Assembly (NCBI RefSeq): GCF_001999945.1
Contig: NZ_CP019650.1
Location: forward strand, 3,963,501-4,027,500
From: Microbulbifer agarilyticus
GTDB taxonomy: Bacteria; Pseudomonadota; Gammaproteobacteria; Pseudomonadales; Cellvibrionaceae
Direction: 5' to 3'
DNA: 64,000 bases
The notes under the pieces were generated by a model that saw only the letters and a program-made list of their open reading frames with translations, searched no databases and was not told the origin of the DNA. A program made the position numbers and the translations under genes. Position 1 is the stretch's first letter; each line of letters begins with the position of its first letter. Shown here one piece after another: positions 61,300 to 64,000 of this stretch.

Positions 61300-61884
61300 T
61301 CAAAAGCGATAACTGAAATTCACTGTCAGGGTGCGTAAGTGCCCCAGATCAAAGCGGACATCTTCCACCCCGTCAAAGAAGTAAAAGCGCGTATCCACGT
61401 CGTTGTACATGTACTCGATCGAGGTATCGAAATCCTGCGTCCACTTGTAGCGATAGCCCACTCCCGCATTCCAGTAGTCGTCATCGTAATCGTTATTGAT
61501 TTCGTAAATAAAACCATCGCGCTGGATATTATCCACATCGAACTCACCGTAGTTCCAGCCAATCATCCAGTAGAGGCACTGGATATCGCAGGTCACGGTG
61601 AAATCGACCTTGGCGCCAATCCCCCATTGATCGATGTTGACACTGCCGTCGTCGAATCCGGTGTAGCGTAACTCGACCTGCCAGATGCCCGCAGCGGGGG
61701 TTACGCCAATGCTCGCATAACCAGCAAAATCCTGTTCATCGTTAATCTGGAGTTCGCCACCACCCAGTCCAACACTGCCAACAATGAAATATTCACCATT
61801 GCAGTAGCCGTCGATCGGGTTATTCCATTGCGCCAACGCAGTACTGGAAGCGAACAGCGCGAGAAGAAATACCAAAGTTTTCAT
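61300..61884 (-). CDS. Small outer-membrane barrel protein
   Basis: A protein of 194 residues with a signal peptide (MKTLVFLLALFASSTALAQ). The mature part alternates strands and turns: 'YCNGEYFIVGSVGLGGGELQINDEQDFAGYASIGVTPAAGIWQVELRYTGFDDGSVNIDQWGIGAKVDFTVTCDIQCLYWMIGWNYGEFD... YWNAGVGYRYKWTQDFDTSIEYMYNDVD', ending 'LTVNFSYRF', a BAM-type terminus. An eight-strand barrel is likely. Cys 27-type (YCNG) and CDIQC cysteines could form disulfides. Convergent with the DUF58 gene; no obvious terminator between them. Confidence 0.8.
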   Translation of the reverse strand: MKTLVFLLALFASSTALAQWNNPIDGYCNGEYFIVGSVGLGGGELQINDEQDFAGYASIGVTPAAGIWQVELRYTGFDDGSVNIDQWGIGAKVDFTVTCDIQCLYWMIGWNYGEFDVDNIQRDGFIYEINNDYDDDYWNAGVGYRYKWTQDFDTSIEYMYNDVDTRFYFFDGVEDVRFDLGHLRTLTVNFSYRF

Positions 61885-61974
61885 TATTTGACTTCCCTGT
61901 TTGAGAGCATCGAATCAAAACATCCTTTTTTGATTCAAAGATCCTGGCGTGAAAATTTGGGCCTACCGGAGTTG

Positions 61975-62250
61975 CTAGTTGCGGGAACTGAACGCGTTCT
62001 GCTCTATGTCGATGATTGCCCAGATACCGCCGCTGAACGCGGGATTTTTGCGTAGTGCTTCAAGATCGCCAGGTGTCGGCGGTACGTCACCGGCAGCGTG
62101 CAAGTCATCGAGCCGCGCAACGATGGTCTCCGCCATTTTCTGCAGCGTGAGTTCCAGAGTGTCACCGTGGCAATGGCAGTGGGGCAGATCTGGCGCGATG
62201 GCGCCGTAGCCGGCAAATTCGATATTGTGTACCACAACCGGGTAACGCAT
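61975..62250 (-). CDS. HicB-like protein without HicA
   Basis: A protein of 91 residues: 'MRYPVVVHNIEFAGYGAIAPDLPHCHCHGDTLELTLQKMAETIVARLDDLHAAGDVPPTPGDLEALRKNPAFSGGIWAIIDIE' fits the HicB partial RNase-H-like fold, with 'APDLPHCHCHGDTLE' in place of 'vPdLpGc.s.Gdt.eEa'. HicB proteins normally neutralise the HicA RNA-cleaving toxin. No HicA gene (about 60 codons) lies on either side, and there is no C-terminal DNA-binding domain, so it is an orphan that may act on another partner. Confidence 0.8.
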   Translation of the reverse strand: MRYPVVVHNIEFAGYGAIAPDLPHCHCHGDTLELTLQKMAETIVARLDDLHAAGDVPPTPGDLEALRKNPAFSGGIWAIIDIEQNAFSSRN

Positions 62251-62368
62251 GGGCTTTCTCGTTTCAGTTAGCTTTTATCCCATCAAGCGTAGACCCAATT
62301 ATTCGGAATCGAGCAAATTTCTCTGCAAAGAAAATAAATGTGCGACGTGTGTAAAAAATCTGAGAAAG

Positions 62369-62575
62369 CTAGCGAGGAATTCGCCCAAGTAGGGCGCGAC
62401 GAGAAAAGATCATTTCCCGGTAGGTTTGCTGTAGAGAATGATCGGGTAAATGATCCGCGCTTTGCATGTCCTGCAATTGGCGCGACAGCCAGGTAATTTC
62501 AACTTGCAGGCGCTGACGCAAATGCCTGGTTTCTGTTTCGTTGACGTTTACATGGGTATTGCGGAAATTAGTCAT
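62369..62575 (-). CDS. Small helical protein of unknown function
   Basis: A protein of 68 residues, 'MTNFRNTHVNVNETETRHLRQRLQVEITWLSRQLQDMQSADHLPDHSLQQTYREMIFSRRALLGRIPR', strongly helical and basic with heptad-like spacing. No family recognised. It is probably real, since it has a good start, typical codon use and no competing gene. Confidence 0.55.
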   Translation of the reverse strand: MTNFRNTHVNVNETETRHLRQRLQVEITWLSRQLQDMQSADHLPDHSLQQTYREMIFSRRALLGRIPR

Positions 62576-62723
62576 GGCTTACCCTGCGGTTCAACCCAAT
62601 GGATGGAACCGGCCACGACGATGTCAGAAATTAAGTCAAAGACGCTTAAAACAACAGCTGTGGCCGAGATACATCTTTAAGCCTAGACCAAGATGAAGGG
62701 CTTCACCGTAAGGGGAGGGTTGA

Positions 62724-62740
62724 CGGGGCTATTTGCCCCG
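62724..62740. terminator. Hairpin downstream of cysQ, weak terminator
   Basis: CGGGGC and GCCCCG pair around TATTT, 24 bases past the cysQ stop on the minus strand. The following bases on that strand are not T-rich, so termination would be poor. Confidence 0.4.
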
Positions 62741-62763
62741 CCAACAGGGCAGAAACAAAGTAA

Positions 62764-63603
62764 TTATTCGCCCAGCAACAGGGATTTCCAAGCAAAGGAC
62801 TTGTCGCCAATCACGTAGAAGAACGGATTCAACAGCTCGTCTTTCTGGTTGTAGCGCAGCAGGTCAAACTTGTCGTCAACCACGATACCGCCAGCAGCTT
62901 CCACCACGGCCTGCGCCGCTGCGGTATCCCACTCGCAGGTCAACGCCAAGCGGGGATACAGGTCCGCGGCACCTTCGGCCACCAGGCACAACTTGAGCGA
63001 ACTGCCCATGTTCTTCAGACCAGTTTCGCCCAGGGAGCCTTCTATACGCTCCAGCAGAGCATCAACAGCGCCGGCACCGTGGCTGCGGCTGGCAACGATT
63101 TCGATTGGCTGCTTGTCATCCAGACGCGGCTGCATGGTGCGCACAGCGATGGACTTCTCTCCACTGGCATCGCGCTTGATCGCGCCGAGGGTTTTAGCAC
63201 CGGCGTAGGTGATATCCAATACCGGCACGTGAACCACCCCCAGGACTGGCTCACCATTTTCAATCAGTGCCACATTCACAGTGAACTCGCCGTTGCGACG
63301 AATAAACTCCTTGGTGCCATCCAGCGGATCGATAATCCAGTAGCGATCCCACTGACTGCGCTCCGCATAGGCCGGCATTTCGCCTTCTTCGGACAACACG
63401 GGTAAGCCGTCCAGCAGTTGTGCCAGGGCCGGCTCGAGAATCTTGTGCGCCGCCAAGTCTGCAGCGGTCACCGGGGAATCATCGGATTTGGTGTCCACCT
63501 CCAGTTCGCCACTGGCATTGTATACCTCCAAAATCGCTTCACCGGCTTCGACCGAGATCGCGATTACCTTATCCAGCAATTCCCTGCTTACTACGTTTTC
63601 CAT
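62764..63603 (-). CDS. cysQ: 3'(2'),5'-bisphosphate nucleotidase CysQ
   Basis: A protein of 279 residues of the inositol-monophosphatase-like family. CysQ hydrolyses PAP, the by-product of sulfate assimilation. Metal-binding marks: 'DTKSDDSPVTAADLAAHKIL' (Asp and Thr), 'VLSEEGE', 'WIIDPLDGTKEFI' (DPLDGTKEF signature) and the C-terminal 'ALTCEWDTAAAQAVVEAAGG' (WDxAA). The 5' neighbour ends in cysteine synthase, so both are sulfur-metabolism genes. Confidence 0.95.
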   Translation of the reverse strand: MENVVSRELLDKVIAISVEAGEAILEVYNASGELEVDTKSDDSPVTAADLAAHKILEPALAQLLDGLPVLSEEGEMPAYAERSQWDRYWIIDPLDGTKEFIRRNGEFTVNVALIENGEPVLGVVHVPVLDITYAGAKTLGAIKRDASGEKSIAVRTMQPRLDDKQPIEIVASRSHGAGAVDALLERIEGSLGETGLKNMGSSLKLCLVAEGAADLYPRLALTCEWDTAAAQAVVEAAGGIVVDDKFDLLRYNQKDELLNPFFYVIGDKSFAWKSLLLGE

Positions 63604-63686
63604 GATTCCCCCAATACAAAATTATTCAGTTACTGCATCGGCCACCGCCATTAGCGTGGTCGGCAGGCAAAAATAGGTAAGAGGGG

Positions 63687-63692
63687 ATTATA
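63687..63692 (-). promoter_or_regulatory. -10 element of the cysQ promoter
   Basis: A perfect TATAAT lies on the minus strand, 84 bases before the cysQ ATG. No good -35 is seen at 17 bases. The short gap before it contains the cysteine synthase stop, so cysQ has its own promoter. Confidence 0.45.
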
Positions 63693-63761
63693 CGCGCGCC
63701 GCGGCAGGATTTGTGGCTTGATCCGGCCGCGGCGCATAGAGAGGATAAGTCGAGGTAGCGA

Positions 63762-64000
63762 TCAGGCAGTGAACAGGTCTTCGATAGACAGGTAGCGCTC
63801 GCCGGTGTCATAGCTGAAGATCAGCACCCGGCTACCCGGCGCCAGTTCGGCCTCTTTTTGCTTCACTGCGGCCAGCGACGCACCGGAAGAGATACCCACG
63901 AAGATTCCCTCCTTGAGAGCGCACTGCCGTGCCATTTCGAAGCTGTCTTCTTCACTCACCGGCACCGTGCCATCCAGCGCCTCGCGGTTCAGCACCTCGG
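63762..64000 (-). CDS. Cysteine synthase (CysK/CysM type), C-terminal part
   Basis: The last 79 residues are in the window; the 5' part continues past base 64000. 'EVLNREALDGTVPVSEEDSFEMARQCALKEGIFVGISSGASLAAVKQKEAELAPGSRVLIFSYDTGERYLSIEDLF' is the end of an O-acetylserine sulfhydrylase: the GISSGA loop contacts pyridoxal phosphate, and 'DTGERYLS' is the C-terminal signature. It makes cysteine from O-acetylserine and sulfide. It is upstream of cysQ on the same strand. Confidence 0.93.
   Translation of the reverse strand, partial: EVLNREALDGTVPVSEEDSFEMARQCALKEGIFVGISSGASLAAVKQKEAELAPGSRVLIFSYDTGERYLSIEDLFTA

Overview
The window looks like a chromosomal segment of a marine gammaproteobacterium of the Cellvibrionales type, close in style to Microbulbifer. 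The grounds are a moderately GC-rich genome, several TonB-dependent and outer-membrane proteins, the mutY-yggX-tRNA-Phe block, FecIR-type signalling, and a MoxR/DUF58/DUF4129 operon. The genus is inferred from gene content, not from a search. Almost all sequence is coding. No rRNA, CRISPR array, phage or complete insertion sequence was seen.

Layout. (1) 1-8.5 kb: the end of a TonB-dependent receptor, a DUF6795 protein with a class 3 lipase, an AsmA protein, then a minus-strand operon of phosphatase, acyl-CoA dehydrogenase and kinase facing a LysR regulator. The kinase/dehydrogenase pair resembles the two halves of eukaryotic ACAD10/11. (2) 8.6-13.6 kb: a secreted zinc metalloprotease coupled to a small exported protein, behind a perfect CRP-type site; then mutY-yggX and tRNA-Phe(GAA). 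(3) 13.7-16.4 kb: an AT-rich insert next to the tRNA, with a PD-(D/E)XK-like protein, an empty stretch, and a DUF1810 gene broken by an early amber codon. (4) 16.5-26.6 kb: a cadherin-like lipoprotein, a FadH-type dienoyl-CoA reductase with an NTF2-like protein under a divergent TetR with two palindromic operators, and a fecA-fecI-fecR-type group.

(5) 26.8-40.0 kb: the most unusual region, two divergent operons. The left one encodes a haem-binding HzsA-related lipoprotein, two small outer-membrane barrels, a TlpA thioredoxin, a DUF4266 lipoprotein and a DUF3570 barrel. The right one encodes a haem protein, a dihaem LamG lipoprotein, a Tat-exported DUF1501-like protein and the flavin transferase ApbE. 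DUF3570 carries DMISGAS, which fits the ApbE acceptor pattern, so this is a candidate exported flavin/haem redox system. A structured repeat has been inserted at the 5' end of the DUF3570 gene.

(6) 40.1-49.6 kb: a CRP-type promoter and a nine-gene operon of TPR/exported proteins followed by ExbB, two ExbD and an AgmX/PglI-type TonB, a dedicated proton-driven envelope machine. (7) 50-64 kb: two tandem paralogous LuxR-type regulators, small DUF genes, the overlapping RDD-SpoIIM-DUF4129-DUF4350-MoxR-DUF58 operon, a small barrel, a HicB-like protein, cysQ and the end of a cysteine synthase.
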